From: Allochromatium humboldtianum
Lineage (GTDB): Bacteria; Pseudomonadota; Gammaproteobacteria; Chromatiales; Chromatiaceae
Length of the DNA: 64,000 nt
Direction of reading: 5' to 3'
Assembly (NCBI RefSeq): GCF_013385175.1
Contig: NZ_JABZEO010000002.1
Coordinates: 310,001 to 374,000 of the forward strand
Numbering within the stretch: the first letter of the stretch is position 1; every line of letters starts with the position of its first letter. Both the position numbers and the translations under genes were made by a program. Below are positions 18,817 through 27,288 of this stretch, in pieces. The notes below the pieces were generated by a model. The model was not told the origin of the DNA, ran no database searches, and worked only from the letters and a program-made list of their open reading frames with translations.

Positions 18817-19761
18817 ATGCGAATTGCGATCATTGATGCCTGGCGCGAGCGATGGCGCCTGTCGCCCGTGTTCCAACCCGAGCGTCTCGCCTCACGCGCC
18901 GACTATGCCGCTCCCCAGCGCTCAAAGATGTTGGAACAGCGTCGCACCTATGTCTCGAACCTCACGCCGGCGGATCAGCAGCCATTCAGTGTGCCGGGCT
19001 ACTGTCAACCCTGCCAGCGCCAGGTTGCGTTACAGGTCGACTTCGCCTATGCCTACCCGGTCGATGGCCGGCTGCAACCCAACTGGCGCGAGCGACTGCT
19101 CTGTCCCCACTGTCGCCTCAACAGCCGGATCCGCGCGACCCTGCATCTGTTCGAGCGGTTCGTGGGCGCGCGACGCCGAGATCTGCTGTATCTCACTGAG
19201 CAGAACACGTCGCTCTATCGCTGGATGGCGGATCGCTACCCCAATTTGACCGGCAGCGAATATCTCGGGTCCGAGTTCCAGCCTGGACAGGTCGATGCGC
19301 GCGGCTGGCGTCATGAAGACCTCACGCGCCTGAGCTTCGCGGATGCGAGTCTCTCGGCCATCCTCTCGTTCGACGTGCTGGAGCATGTCCCCGATTATCC
19401 GGCGGCCGCGCGCGAGTGTCTGCGCTGTCTGAAACCCGGAGGCGTCTTCGTCTTCAGCGTGCCCTTCATCGTCGAGGCCCAAGAGACGCTCGTGCGCGCG
19501 CGGCTTGGATCGGACGGCCAGATCGAACATCTCCATCCACCCGAATATCATGGCGATCCGGTCAGCGACGCCGGCTGTCTCTGCTACTACCACTTCGGCT
19601 GGGAACTGCTCGATCAGTTGCGTGACCTGGGGTTCGTGGACGTGACGGCGCTCGATTACTGGTCGGCCGCGCATGGCTATCTGGGCGGCAACACGCTGCT
19701 ATTCACGGCGCGCAAGCCCGCTGTTTCCATGATAAGTTTCCGAACAGTCGCGCAGACGTAG
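18817..19761 (+). CDS. class I SAM-dependent methyltransferase with N-terminal zinc-ribbon-like region
   Basis: The N-terminal part carries two CxxC pairs (CQPC near residue 63 and CPHC near 97, the latter in LLCPHCRLNSRIRATLHLF), which look like a metal-binding ribbon. A Rossmann methyltransferase domain follows: LGSEFQPG, a FDVLEHVPDYPAAARECLRC block typical of Methyltransf_11, and LKPGGVFVFSVPF. The 314-residue form starts at 18817, where GGAAGA gives a better ribosome site than the ATG four codons upstream (18805). Proteins of this layout often act on cell-surface glycans, but no such genes are adjacent; the target is unknown. Confidence 0.78.
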   Translation: MRIAIIDAWRERWRLSPVFQPERLASRADYAAPQRSKMLEQRRTYVSNLTPADQQPFSVPGYCQPCQRQVALQVDFAYAYPVDGRLQPNWRERLLCPHCRLNSRIRATLHLFERFVGARRRDLLYLTEQNTSLYRWMADRYPNLTGSEYLGSEFQPGQVDARGWRHEDLTRLSFADASLSAILSFDVLEHVPDYPAAARECLRCLKPGGVFVFSVPFIVEAQETLVRARLGSDGQIEHLHPPEYHGDPVSDAGCLCYYHFGWELLDQLRDLGFVDVTALDYWSAAHGYLGGNTLLFTARKPAVSMISFRTVAQT

Positions 19762-19900
19762 TCCGCATTGTCCGAGAAGTGTGTGGGAAAGCGGCCGGAT
19801 TCCGGCACAGGTCGAACATGACCCAATCTGTCAGGCCGCCGACGGGACGTCTATAATTCGGCCCAGCACCATCCAGTACAACGATCCACCGGAGGTCATG

Positions 19901-20482
19901 ATGTCAGCCGAACCTCAACCGCATCTTTCCTTCGACGACTGGCTCGCCATCGAGCGAACCTCCACCGATCAGCGCTGCGAATACGTGGCCGGCGAGGTCT
20001 TTGCGATGGCCGGCGGCAGCGAGGAGCACAATCTCATCGCGCTCAATGTCGGTGCCGAGCTTCGCAACCAGCTCAAGGGCCGACCCTGCCGCGTGTATCC
20101 GAGCGACATGAAGGTCCATATCGCCACCGCCGACGTGGGGGCCTATCCCGATGTAATGGTGATCTGCGGCGAGCGCGACTTTCACGACCGGCGGCGCGAC
20201 GTCGTCACCAATCCGACGCTGATCGTCGAAGTGCTCTCGGATTCCACCGAAGCCTATGATCGCGGCGACAAGTTCCGCTACTACCGAAGCCTTCCAAGCC
20301 TGCAAGCCTATCTGCTGCTGTCGCAGGATCGGATACAGGCCGAGCTGTTCCTCCGTCAGTCGGACGGAACCTGGAGCCTGAGCACCTATCAGGCGTCCTC
20401 GGAATCCATCCCGCTATCGGTGATCGAGGCCGAGCTGTCGCTGGCCGAGATCTACGACAAGGTGGAAGGGGTTGCCGGTTAG
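19901..20482 (+). CDS. Uma2-family (DUF820) PD-(D/E)XK nuclease-fold protein
   Basis: Small 193-residue protein of the Uma2 family, abundant in cyanobacteria and some other phototrophs and of unknown role. It has the family markers FDDWLAIERTSTDQRCEYVAGEVFAMAGGS, the PDVMVICG segment and LIVEVLSDSTEAYDRGDKF, which together supply the PD...ExK nuclease-like residues. GGAGG at 19891-19895 is 5 bases before ATG 19901 and 2 before ATG 19898, so 19901 is preferred. It is a lone gene, convergent with moaA. Confidence 0.85.
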   Translation: MSAEPQPHLSFDDWLAIERTSTDQRCEYVAGEVFAMAGGSEEHNLIALNVGAELRNQLKGRPCRVYPSDMKVHIATADVGAYPDVMVICGERDFHDRRRDVVTNPTLIVEVLSDSTEAYDRGDKFRYYRSLPSLQAYLLLSQDRIQAELFLRQSDGTWSLSTYQASSESIPLSVIEAELSLAEIYDKVEGVAG

Positions 20483-20497
20483 TGTTCGGGGCGGATC

Positions 20498-21484
20498 TCA
20501 GCCGCCGGTCATCGACATGAAGCGCACCACCTGTCCGGGGCGCTCGTTGAACTCATGGCGCTCGGGTTTCAGAGCGATCGCCTGTTGCAGGTGTGTCTGA
20601 AGTTCCGTGTCACTGATCCCGGCGCGCAGCAGATCGCGTAGCGGATAGCTGTGATCCTGACCCAGGCACAGATAGAGCGTTCCCTCGACGGTCAGGCGTA
20701 CCCGGTTGCAGGTCGCGCAGAAGTGCTGCGACAGCGGTGTGATGAAGCCGAGTCGGGTCTCGGCGCCGGCGACCCGATAGTAACGAGCCGGGCCGCCGCC
20801 GGGCAGGATGTCCGGGATCAGCTCGAACCGCTGCTCCAGACGCCGCTTGATCGGCTCCAGATCGCCGAAAGCGCTTAGCGCCGCCTGTCCGGTCGCACCC
20901 ATCGGCATGGTCTCGATCAGACGCAGGGTGAAACCATGTGCGTCGCAGTAGTCGAGGATGTCCTCGATCTCGGCGTCGTTGACGCCGCGCATCACCACCG
21001 TATTGACGCGGATCGGCTCCATGCCGGCCTCCCGCGCCGCCGCGATGCCGCGCAGCACCCGCGCCAGATCGCCGCCCGTGATCTGGCGGAAGACCTCGGG
21101 ATTCAGACTGTCGAGACTGACATTGAGCCGCCGCACACCGGCACGCACCAGCGGTTCGGCGAGCGACTCCAGTTGTGTCGCATTGCTCGACAGCGAGAGA
21201 TCATCGAGACCGGGCAGGGCCGACAGACGTTCGGCCAGCTCGGTCAGACCACGGCGCATCAGCGGCTCGCCGCCGGTCAGACGCACCCGCCGCACCCCCA
21301 GCGCCGTGAAGGCCGCGACCACGCACTCGATCTCCTCGAAGGTCAGCCAGTGCGCCGGCTCCTCGAACCCCTTGAAGCCCTTGGGCAGACAATAGCCGCA
21401 GCGCAGATCGCAGCGATCCGTGACCGAGAGCCGCAGATAGTCGATGCTCCGGCCAAAGGGATCGGTCAGGGATAGGTGCCTCAT
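20498..21484 (-). CDS. moaA: GTP 3',8-cyclase (molybdenum cofactor biosynthesis)
   Basis: Radical-SAM enzyme that turns GTP into 3',8-cyclo-GTP, the first step of molybdopterin synthesis. The N-terminal 4Fe-4S motif is CDLRCGYC (Cys25, Cys29, Cys32). The SAM-binding RLTGGEPLMRRGL segment follows, and the C-terminal second cluster is ligated by FCATCNRVRLTVEGTLYLC. The 328-residue chain ends FMSMTGG with the catalytically important GG tail. No other moa genes are nearby. It is downstream of, and on the same strand as, the Mrp-like operon and the GG..RD channel-like gene, with a 76-base gap. Confidence 0.95.
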   Translation of the reverse strand: MRHLSLTDPFGRSIDYLRLSVTDRCDLRCGYCLPKGFKGFEEPAHWLTFEEIECVVAAFTALGVRRVRLTGGEPLMRRGLTELAERLSALPGLDDLSLSSNATQLESLAEPLVRAGVRRLNVSLDSLNPEVFRQITGGDLARVLRGIAAAREAGMEPIRVNTVVMRGVNDAEIEDILDYCDAHGFTLRLIETMPMGATGQAALSAFGDLEPIKRRLEQRFELIPDILPGGGPARYYRVAGAETRLGFITPLSQHFCATCNRVRLTVEGTLYLCLGQDHSYPLRDLLRAGISDTELQTHLQQAIALKPERHEFNERPGQVVRFMSMTGG

Positions 21485-21560
21485 CCTCGGTTTCCTCGCG
21501 TGTGATTCGACGGCGATGATGCCATGAGCGACCAGTGAGGCGCGCGCCTGAATATTCGGC

Positions 21561-22199
21561 CTACAGCCGTGCCGTGAAACGCGGTAGCGCGATCTCCCAG
21601 CGGATCGCTGCCACGCGCAACAGGAAGATCAGTGCGCCGCCCGCCATGGCGGCCTGTCCAGGATCGAGCCCCCAGGTCATCGAACCGATGAAGACCAGCG
21701 CTCCGGCCCAGGCAGCGGTCGCGTAGAGCGTGCCCTGAAAGACCAGTGGTTCCTCGTTGCACAGCACGTCGCGCAGGACGCCGCCCATCACGCCGGTGAT
21801 GACGCCCATGAAGCTGGCCACCAGCCAGGGTGCACCCCAGACCAGCGCCGCCTTGGTGCCGCTGATGGTGAAGAGCGCCAGCCCTGCCGCGTCCGGAACC
21901 AGGAACAGCCTCGCCGGCAAGGCGAAGATCCGTGCCAGGAAGAAGGTGAGCATGGCCGCGATGAGCGCCGCGACCAGATAGGTCTGATCGGCGACCCAGA
22001 ACACCGGCCGGTCGAGCAGCACATCGCGTAGCGAACCGCCGCCGAGCGCAGCGGCCAAGGCGACGACGACCATGCCGAACAGATCGAAACGCTTGCGTCC
22101 GGCCTCCAGAACACCGGCAGCGGCCATCATGGCCACCGCGCCCAGGCTGATGCCGTACATCAGTTGATCGAGCGGGATCTTCGATAGATCGAGTGTCAT
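21561..22199 (-). CDS. UPF0126/TRIC-like membrane protein
   Basis: Seven-helix protein of the UPF0126 (YicG/YadS) family, related to TRIC-type cation channels. It shows the two internal half-repeats with GGG(S)LRDVLL and GGVLRDVLCNEEP, the family's GG-x-RD signature. The 212-residue length is typical. Its ATG at 22199 overlaps the stop of the upstream antiporter subunit (ATGA), so it is translated as the last member of the Mrp-like operon, consistent with a counter-ion or metabolite channel role. The link to the complex is inference. Confidence 0.85.
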   Translation of the reverse strand: MTLDLSKIPLDQLMYGISLGAVAMMAAAGVLEAGRKRFDLFGMVVVALAAALGGGSLRDVLLDRPVFWVADQTYLVAALIAAMLTFFLARIFALPARLFLVPDAAGLALFTISGTKAALVWGAPWLVASFMGVITGVMGGVLRDVLCNEEPLVFQGTLYATAAWAGALVFIGSMTWGLDPGQAAMAGGALIFLLRVAAIRWEIALPRFTARL

Positions 22200-23878
22200 C
22201 GCGGGATTACCATCAGTCCGATGAGCAGCAGCAGCCCGATCCAGAGCATACCCGCGACCAGCCAGAGCGCCATCAGGCGCTCGGCTGTGCTGGCGCGGGT
22301 CGCGTGCCAGTGCAGGTCGACCCAGTCGAGCCAGGGATCGAGCAGGCGCGCGCGCCAGTTCGCCCAGCGACGCTTGATCCAACGCTGACTCCAGCGCAAC
22401 TGCGGCGGCAGTGGACGCAGTGCCTCCAGCAGATCACCCGGCGGGATGCGGTCGAGTATCCCGTCGAGCGTGCCCGGACGCTGGAGCGCGGCCAGCAGCA
22501 CCGGCAACCCGATCGCCAGGGCGATGGCGATGAGGCCGAGGTTGGTCGTCCAGCCGAGCTGGGCTCCACTGCCGAGAGCCACGGTCGGCGGCAGCACCAG
22601 GATCGCCGCGATCAGTAGCGACCAGACCGCGCCCGCCGACCGGTAGCCCGGTTCGGGATGCGGCTCGGTCCGCCACATCAGCCACAGAAAGCGCGCCATC
22701 AGCAGCGCTGTGACCACGGACGCCAGTCCCAGACCCGCGCCGAGCCAGCGCCAGTCGAGCACCTCCAGTATCGGTTTGAGTCCGTCCTTGGTGATGGCCC
22801 CACTGGTGAGCGGCGCGCCGATCATGACCAGCACCAGCAGGCTCAGCCCGGCGAGGATCATTGGCTGGCGCCCGCTCGTGTGACGCAATCCGACCCCGAG
22901 GAAGAGTCCGCCCTTGGTCAGGGCATGGTGTCCGGCATAGAGGGCGAGCGCCGGCACCCCGACAAGGGCCAACCGAGGTTCGATCAGCAGCAGCCCCAGC
23001 GCTAGGGTCATGACGCCCATCTTGGCCACGCTCGAATAGGCCAGCACCACCTTGGGGTTGGTCTGGATCAGACCGATCAGCGGGGCCAGGATCGCCGTGA
23101 TCAGCCCGGCCAGCACCAGCAGCAGTCCCCAGTGCGGCAGCGCCAAGGCGCCGAGCGGCAGGAAGCGCAGCCATCCGAGCAGGGCGGCCTTGATCATGGT
23201 TCCGCTCAGGACCGCGCTCGCCGGCACGGGCGCGGCCGGATGCGCCAGCGGCAGCCAGACGTGCAGCGGCATCAGACCGGCCTTGACCGCCAGCCCCAGG
23301 ATCAGCAGCCCGATGGCCAGGTCGTCGATCGCGGTCAATGCGGCGGCTGAGGGCGCGATCGAGCCGGTCTGGTGCGCGATCAGCACCAGCGCCATGAAGA
23401 GCGTGCTCTCGCCGAGCAGGGTCAGGATCAGATAGACCTTGCCGGCGCGCAGCGACTCACGTCGTCCGTCGTGGATGACCAGACCATAGGAGGCGATCCC
23501 CATGAGCGCGAAGCCGGTATAGAAGCTTGCCAGATCGAGCGCGACGATCAGCCACAGATTGCCCGCCATCGCCAACAGGAAGAACAGATGGAAGCGCCCG
23601 GCGTGCGGCGAGTCGCGCAGAGCGCGGACGGCATGGACGGCGGCGACCAGCCACAGCAGTGCCGTGAAGCCGAGAAAGATCCGCCCCGGCGTGTCCAGAC
23701 CCAGGGTGGCGCCGACCAGCAGCCAGGGCAGTTCGACCCGGGCGCCGGCCGGAATCCACAGCGCCGTCGCCAGCGCCGGAAGGGGCGCGAGTGCGACCAG
23801 CCAGTGCCGCCGAGGCTGGAGCACCAGCGGCGCGAGCAGCAGTGGCCACAGCCAGCTCAGGATCAACGGCACTGTCAT
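22196..23878 (-). CDS. Mrp-like antiporter subunit (fourth ND5/NuoLMN-type paralogue)
   Basis: Proton-translocating-type membrane subunit (PF00361). The 560-residue protein has a core of about 14 helices with the channel motif GLMPLHVWLPLAHPAAPVP, the following lysine in SGTMIKAALLGWLR, and YSSVAKMGVMTL. It ends in a long amphipathic C-terminal part (RWANWRARLLDPWLDWVDLHW) and a last helix. It is closely similar in layout to the subunit at 25552. Its start at 23878 directly follows the right end of the IscB element, and no good ribosome site lies within 12 bases upstream. The insertion has therefore probably broken translational coupling to the preceding gene. Confidence 0.9.
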   Translation of the reverse strand: MTVPLILSWLWPLLLAPLVLQPRRHWLVALAPLPALATALWIPAGARVELPWLLVGATLGLDTPGRIFLGFTALLWLVAAVHAVRALRDSPHAGRFHLFFLLAMAGNLWLIVALDLASFYTGFALMGIASYGLVIHDGRRESLRAGKVYLILTLLGESTLFMALVLIAHQTGSIAPSAAALTAIDDLAIGLLILGLAVKAGLMPLHVWLPLAHPAAPVPASAVLSGTMIKAALLGWLRFLPLGALALPHWGLLLVLAGLITAILAPLIGLIQTNPKVVLAYSSVAKMGVMTLALGLLLIEPRLALVGVPALALYAGHHALTKGGLFLGVGLRHTSGRQPMILAGLSLLVLVMIGAPLTSGAITKDGLKPILEVLDWRWLGAGLGLASVVTALLMARFLWLMWRTEPHPEPGYRSAGAVWSLLIAAILVLPPTVALGSGAQLGWTTNLGLIAIALAIGLPVLLAALQRPGTLDGILDRIPPGDLLEALRPLPPQLRWSQRWIKRRWANWRARLLDPWLDWVDLHWHATRASTAERLMALWLVAGMLWIGLLLLIGLMVIPR

Positions 23879-23895
23879 CAGTCTTGCGCGAGAAA

Positions 23896-23916
23896 CCCCG
23901 TCCTTGACTGGCGGGG
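23896..23916. repeat. right-end hairpin of the IscB element
   Basis: CCCCGTC (23896-23902) pairs with GGCGGGG (23910-23916), 7 bp with one wobble and a 7-base loop, 27 bases past the iscB stop. A second perfect hairpin, ACCGCGC GCA GCGCGGT (23928-23944), overlaps the iscB stop codon and may terminate its transcript. Confidence 0.7.
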
Positions 23917-23943
23917 AGGGATAGCGCACCGCGCGCAGCGCGG

Positions 23944-25293
23944 TTAGGCCGCCCGTCTCGCTGCCTCCATTTCTGGTTTAAGTTTGAATGAATAGCCATA
24001 GCCGTCGGCGCGTTGCAGGAGGCGGCAATGGCGGTAGGAAATCCCCTGAACGGTTCCGGCCTGGGTCTGGATGTTGAACGATCCCGTTTGGCGCACCGCC
24101 ACGCGCCCGACATGCACACCAGCTTTCTTGCCCGTGGGCACCTCGGCGCGCACCCAATCGCCGGTCTGGAAGCCGTGGATGCGCTTGTGGCGCATGAGAT
24201 AGCCGCGCGGAAAGCCGTTGTTGAACGTGCGGGTGCGGCGGTAGGCCCCGCGTCCGGTGGCGCGGATGGCCAGGACCGGGCGGTTCCAGTCGCGCACCTG
24301 ATCGACAGCGCCGACACAGAGCGCATCGAGGGCATGGGTTTTGGGGATGTCCAGGCGCGTGCGGTTGTACTTGGTGCGTCCGCCCGAGGCGGTCTCGACG
24401 GGAAGCCCTGTCGCTGTCAGGGCTGCAAACAGCGCCCAGCGCGTGGCATTGACGGCGGCGGCGTCCTGGAGCGGTGCTTTGGCCTGGGCCTGGATCTGGT
24501 GCAGGCGCGCCGGTTGGCGTTGCAGAAAGTCCTCGATGGATCGGTTCCCCTTGCGCTGATTGCAGGGCCGGCAGGCGAGCGTCAGGTTCGAGACCCGATC
24601 CGAGCCGCCTTTGGCGCGCGGCACGATGTGCTCGATCTCCAGTGGCACGTGCGTCGCGCCACAATAGGCACAGGTCCGGCGCCACTTCTCCAGCAGGTAT
24701 TCACGGACTTCGTAACCGGCCAGTTCGCCCTGTTGGTATTCGACCCCGCTGATCTCGGGATTTTGCATGGCTTGGGTATCGAAACGCACCAATTCCTGAC
24801 TGAGGGCGGTGATCGGGGCGAGCCGGCGCAGGCGCTGCACCCAGTTGACGGTGGTGTCGAGCCGATGCTGTAACGACGGCGGCAACCAACCCGCGCGGCG
24901 GGGGCGATTCAGGAAGCGCGGCGCCCGGTAGCGCGTCTTCCGAGACCGGCGTGCCCGGCGGAAGTGACGCCGAAGTGTCAGCGCCTCCCGGATGATCTGA
25001 CCACGATGCGCCAGTTCCCCAAACCACAGCCCATGCTCCAAGCGATCGATCGCGCCCGTGTCTGGATCACAGGTCTCGGATTCGCGCACCAGGGCCAGTC
25101 CGGTCACGCGACTGCCGGGATCGAGCTTCAGGCGCAGTGGTTGCAGCGCTCCGCCGATCCGATCCTTCAGGCGAATGGTGAACGGGGCCAGACGCACCAC
25201 CACCGCCCGTCCGCGCTCCAGTAACAGCCGCGCGCGTTTCTCCGTGCACGGCATCAGTGGTTTCTTCTGTTTGTCGAGTACGAATACAGCCAT
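23944..25293 (-). CDS. iscB: IscB, RNA-guided HNH/RuvC nuclease
   Basis: Ancestor-type relative of Cas9 that uses an omega-RNA guide. All expected parts are visible in 449 residues. An N-terminal PLMP domain (KPLMP, residues 11-15) is followed by RuvC-I with Asp58 (LKLDPGSRVTGLAL), then an arginine-rich bridge helix (LRRHFRRARRSRKTRYRAPR, about 108-127). RuvC-II has Glu167 (SQELVRFDTQ). The zinc-type HNH domain (CAYC 208-211, IEHIVPRAKGG with His222, CRPC 241-244) interrupts before RuvC-III (KTHALDALCVG, His320/Asp323), and a C-terminal target-interaction domain follows. No catalytic residue appears lost, so it is probably active. Start ATG at 25293. The structured RNA region lies immediately upstream, as known for IscB. 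Confidence 0.93.
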   Translation of the reverse strand: MAVFVLDKQKKPLMPCTEKRARLLLERGRAVVVRLAPFTIRLKDRIGGALQPLRLKLDPGSRVTGLALVRESETCDPDTGAIDRLEHGLWFGELAHRGQIIREALTLRRHFRRARRSRKTRYRAPRFLNRPRRAGWLPPSLQHRLDTTVNWVQRLRRLAPITALSQELVRFDTQAMQNPEISGVEYQQGELAGYEVREYLLEKWRRTCAYCGATHVPLEIEHIVPRAKGGSDRVSNLTLACRPCNQRKGNRSIEDFLQRQPARLHQIQAQAKAPLQDAAAVNATRWALFAALTATGLPVETASGGRTKYNRTRLDIPKTHALDALCVGAVDQVRDWNRPVLAIRATGRGAYRRTRTFNNGFPRGYLMRHKRIHGFQTGDWVRAEVPTGKKAGVHVGRVAVRQTGSFNIQTQAGTVQGISYRHCRLLQRADGYGYSFKLKPEMEAARRAA

Positions 25294-25569
25294 CGCTCGG
25301 TTCCAAAACGCGCCCTTACGGGCCTGGTGACGGAGCCTTGCGGCTCGCTCCCCTCGGGAAGGTCTGCAACCGGCTCCCGCCGCGCGGCGGCGACCCGAAC
25401 CTTCGACGCTTTACCTTTCGTCAGCATGGTCCGGGTCTTCGAGAGTCCGAGGCTGAGGAAGCACCTCGGAGTCGGTCTGTGCGACCTGTTGCAAACGCAG
25501 CGGGTTTTCACCGCTTTCCCTGGTCAACCCAGCTCTTTCAAGCTCCGGCCTTCAGGCCGGGGTAGTTGA
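25294..25569 (-). ncRNA. putative IscB omega-RNA scaffold
   Basis: The 276 bases between the element's left end and iscB contain no gene but many stems. These are GCCC TTAC GGGC (25312-25323), GAGCC TTGC GGCTC (25333-25346), the 14-bp palindrome CCGCCGCGCGGCGG (25377-25390), TCCGAGG / CCTCGGA with an 11-base loop (25446-25470), and the left-end hairpin. Omega-RNAs of IscB are transcribed from this place, on this strand, with the guide at their 5' end read from host DNA beyond the left end. Here that guide would come from about 25570-25590, the last codons of the antiporter gene. The extent of the transcript is inferred. Confidence 0.72.
25543..25562. repeat. left-end hairpin of the IscB element
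   Basis: CCGGCC TTCA GGCCGG at 25545-25560 is a perfect 6-bp stem, extended by a wobble and a C-G pair to 25543-25562. It is followed by GTAGTTGAC. The stop codon of the interrupted upstream antiporter gene (25554-25552) lies inside this hairpin. An 18/19-base match to one arm and loop occurs at 7961-7979. Confidence 0.75.
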
Positions 25570-27288
25570 CGGCGTGATCAGGACCAGTAGCAGGAGGAGC
25601 AGGGTCACACCCAGCCACAGCCAGCCGGCGGTCGGCCAGGCGCGTAATGTCCGCTCGGGATCGGACGGCGGCGAACCGACCCGCTCGCCCAGACCATAGA
25701 GATGTGCGCGCACCGCCTCGACCATGGCGTTCCAGCGTCCGAACAGCGCGCGCGCCGCCCAGAGCTGCGCGGTCAGGATCGGTTCGGCGAGCACCACCAG
25801 ATCGCCCAAGCGGCGTTGGCGCACGGGGCGTCCCGAGCCGGGCGCCCGATGCCGGATGGCGAGCGCCAGCGGCGCCGCGATCAGCCCGGCGACGAGCATG
25901 GCTCCGGCATTGGTCGGCCAGGCCGACGGCTCGCCGAGCACGAACGGAAAGCCCGCGACCAGTCCGAGCAGCAGGATCCAGGCCGCGAGACTCCAGATCG
26001 GAAAGACGGACCGGGGAGCGATCGGCGTCTGAGGCTCTTGGAAGTCACTGACTGTCGGTGCGGATTTGACCACGCCCGGCGCCGGCCAGATCAGCCAGAC
26101 GAAGCGCGCCATCAGCAGCGCGGTCGCCACCGTCGCCAGCATCAGCGCCAGATCGAGCCAGATCCAGCCCGGTGAAAGCAGCACCGGCTTGGCGACATAC
26201 TTGGCCAGCGCGCCACTGGTCAGCGGCGCCCCCGCCAATGCCAGCGCCAGCAGGATCAACCCCGCACGCACCAAGGGCCGCGCCGGGTCCAGATCACGCA
26301 ATCCCAGCCCCAGAAACAGCCCCGACTTGACCAGTGCATGATGCGCGGCATAGAGCGTGAGCGCCCCAACCCCGACCGGCGTCAATGCCGGTTCGAGCAA
26401 CAGCAGACCCAGCAGCAGCACGAACAGACCCGCCTTGCTGATGCTCGAATAGGCCAGCACCCGGCGCGGATCGGTCTGCACCAGCCCCACGCCCAGCGCC
26501 ACCAGCAGGCTGACCAGCCCCAGCCACACGAACAGCATCCCCCATTCTGGCAGCGCGACCTGTCCCAGCGGCAGCAGCCGCAGCCAGCCGAGCAGCGCGA
26601 CCTTGCTCATGGCGCCGCTCAGCACGGCGGCGGCCGGCGCGGGCGCGGCGCTATAAGCCAGCGGCAGCCAGGGATGCAGCGGCATGAGTCCGGCCTTGAT
26701 GCCGAATCCGATCAGCAGCAGCGTGATCACCGCGCCATCGGGCGTCGGCGTCTCGGGCAGACTCCAGGTCACGCCCTGAGTCCGCGCCATCATCAGTAGC
26801 GCCACGAACAGCGACAGCTCCCCGATCAGGGTCATGGCCAGATAGACGCGTCCGGCCCGTCGGCGCATCAGCCCGCCCGGATGCAGGATCAGCCCATAGG
26901 CCGCCAACCCCATGAGAGCGAAGCCGACATAGAACCCGACCGGCTCGCGCGCCAGGATCAGCCACAGATTGCCGGCGAGCGCGAGCAGGAACAGCAGCCG
27001 GAAGCGCCCGGTCCCCGGCGCCGTGCCCAGGCGTTCGACCACCGACACCGCCGCCAGCGACCACACCAGCGCCGTGAACAGCAGAAAGACCCGCGTCGTC
27101 TCATCGAACCCGAGCGCTGTGCCGAGCAGCAGCCAGGGCAGCTCCAGGGTCGCGTCGGGCGGCAGCAGCGCCAGACCGACGAGCGCGGGCAGCGGGGCGA
27201 TCAGCACCAGCCAGCGCAACGCCGGATGCACGGCGAGCGGCGCGAGCAGCAACGGCACCAGCACCACCGCCAACAACAGCCCACTCAT
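25552..27288 (-). CDS. Mrp-like antiporter subunit (third ND5/NuoLMN-type paralogue), C terminus altered by IscB element
   Basis: Membrane ion-channel subunit (PF00361) of 578 residues with the motif GLMPLHPWLPLAYSAAPAP, the lysine in SGAMSKVALLGWLR, and YSSISKAGLFVLL. A polar C-terminal region and final helix (GWLWLGVTLLLLLLVL) match its paralogue at 22196. Its start overlaps the stop of the previous gene (ATGA at 27288). The last residues, from about TTPA, and the stop codon are encoded by the left end of the IscB element, so the native stop has been replaced. The change affects only a few residues after the last helix, and the protein is probably functional. Confidence 0.9.
   Translation of the reverse strand: MSGLLLAVVLVPLLLAPLAVHPALRWLVLIAPLPALVGLALLPPDATLELPWLLLGTALGFDETTRVFLLFTALVWSLAAVSVVERLGTAPGTGRFRLLFLLALAGNLWLILAREPVGFYVGFALMGLAAYGLILHPGGLMRRRAGRVYLAMTLIGELSLFVALLMMARTQGVTWSLPETPTPDGAVITLLLIGFGIKAGLMPLHPWLPLAYSAAPAPAAAVLSGAMSKVALLGWLRLLPLGQVALPEWGMLFVWLGLVSLLVALGVGLVQTDPRRVLAYSSISKAGLFVLLLGLLLLEPALTPVGVGALTLYAAHHALVKSGLFLGLGLRDLDPARPLVRAGLILLALALAGAPLTSGALAKYVAKPVLLSPGWIWLDLALMLATVATALLMARFVWLIWPAPGVVKSAPTVSDFQEPQTPIAPRSVFPIWSLAAWILLLGLVAGFPFVLGEPSAWPTNAGAMLVAGLIAAPLALAIRHRAPGSGRPVRQRRLGDLVVLAEPILTAQLWAARALFGRWNAMVEAVRAHLYGLGERVGSPPSDPERTLRAWPTAGWLWLGVTLLLLLLVLITPSTTPA

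Larger units (their letters stand above)
23887..25569 (-). mobile_element. IscB element (ISC, IS200/IS605-like ends) inserted in the Mrp-like operon
   Basis: Compact element with one gene, iscB, and no transposase. The left end carries hairpin CTCCGGCC TTCA GGCCGGGG (25543-25562) next to GTAGTTGAC. The right end carries hairpin CCCCGTC / GGCGGGG (23896-23916) followed on the minus strand by TTTCTCGCGC. Hairpins at the termini without long inverted repeats or target duplication are typical of IS200/IS605-like elements. It is non-autonomous and would need a TnpA in trans. Boundaries are estimated: the pair 25569/23887 is preferred because joining the flanks restores a TGATG stop-start overlap between the two antiporter genes. 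They could shift by a few bases. Confidence 0.8.

Noticed and set aside
23944-25293. IscB reading as a simple HNH homing endonuclease or as Cas9
   Set aside because: It has a PLMP domain, split RuvC, bridge helix and upstream structured RNA, so it is more than an HNH enzyme; it lacks the REC lobe and size of Cas9 and there is no CRISPR array.
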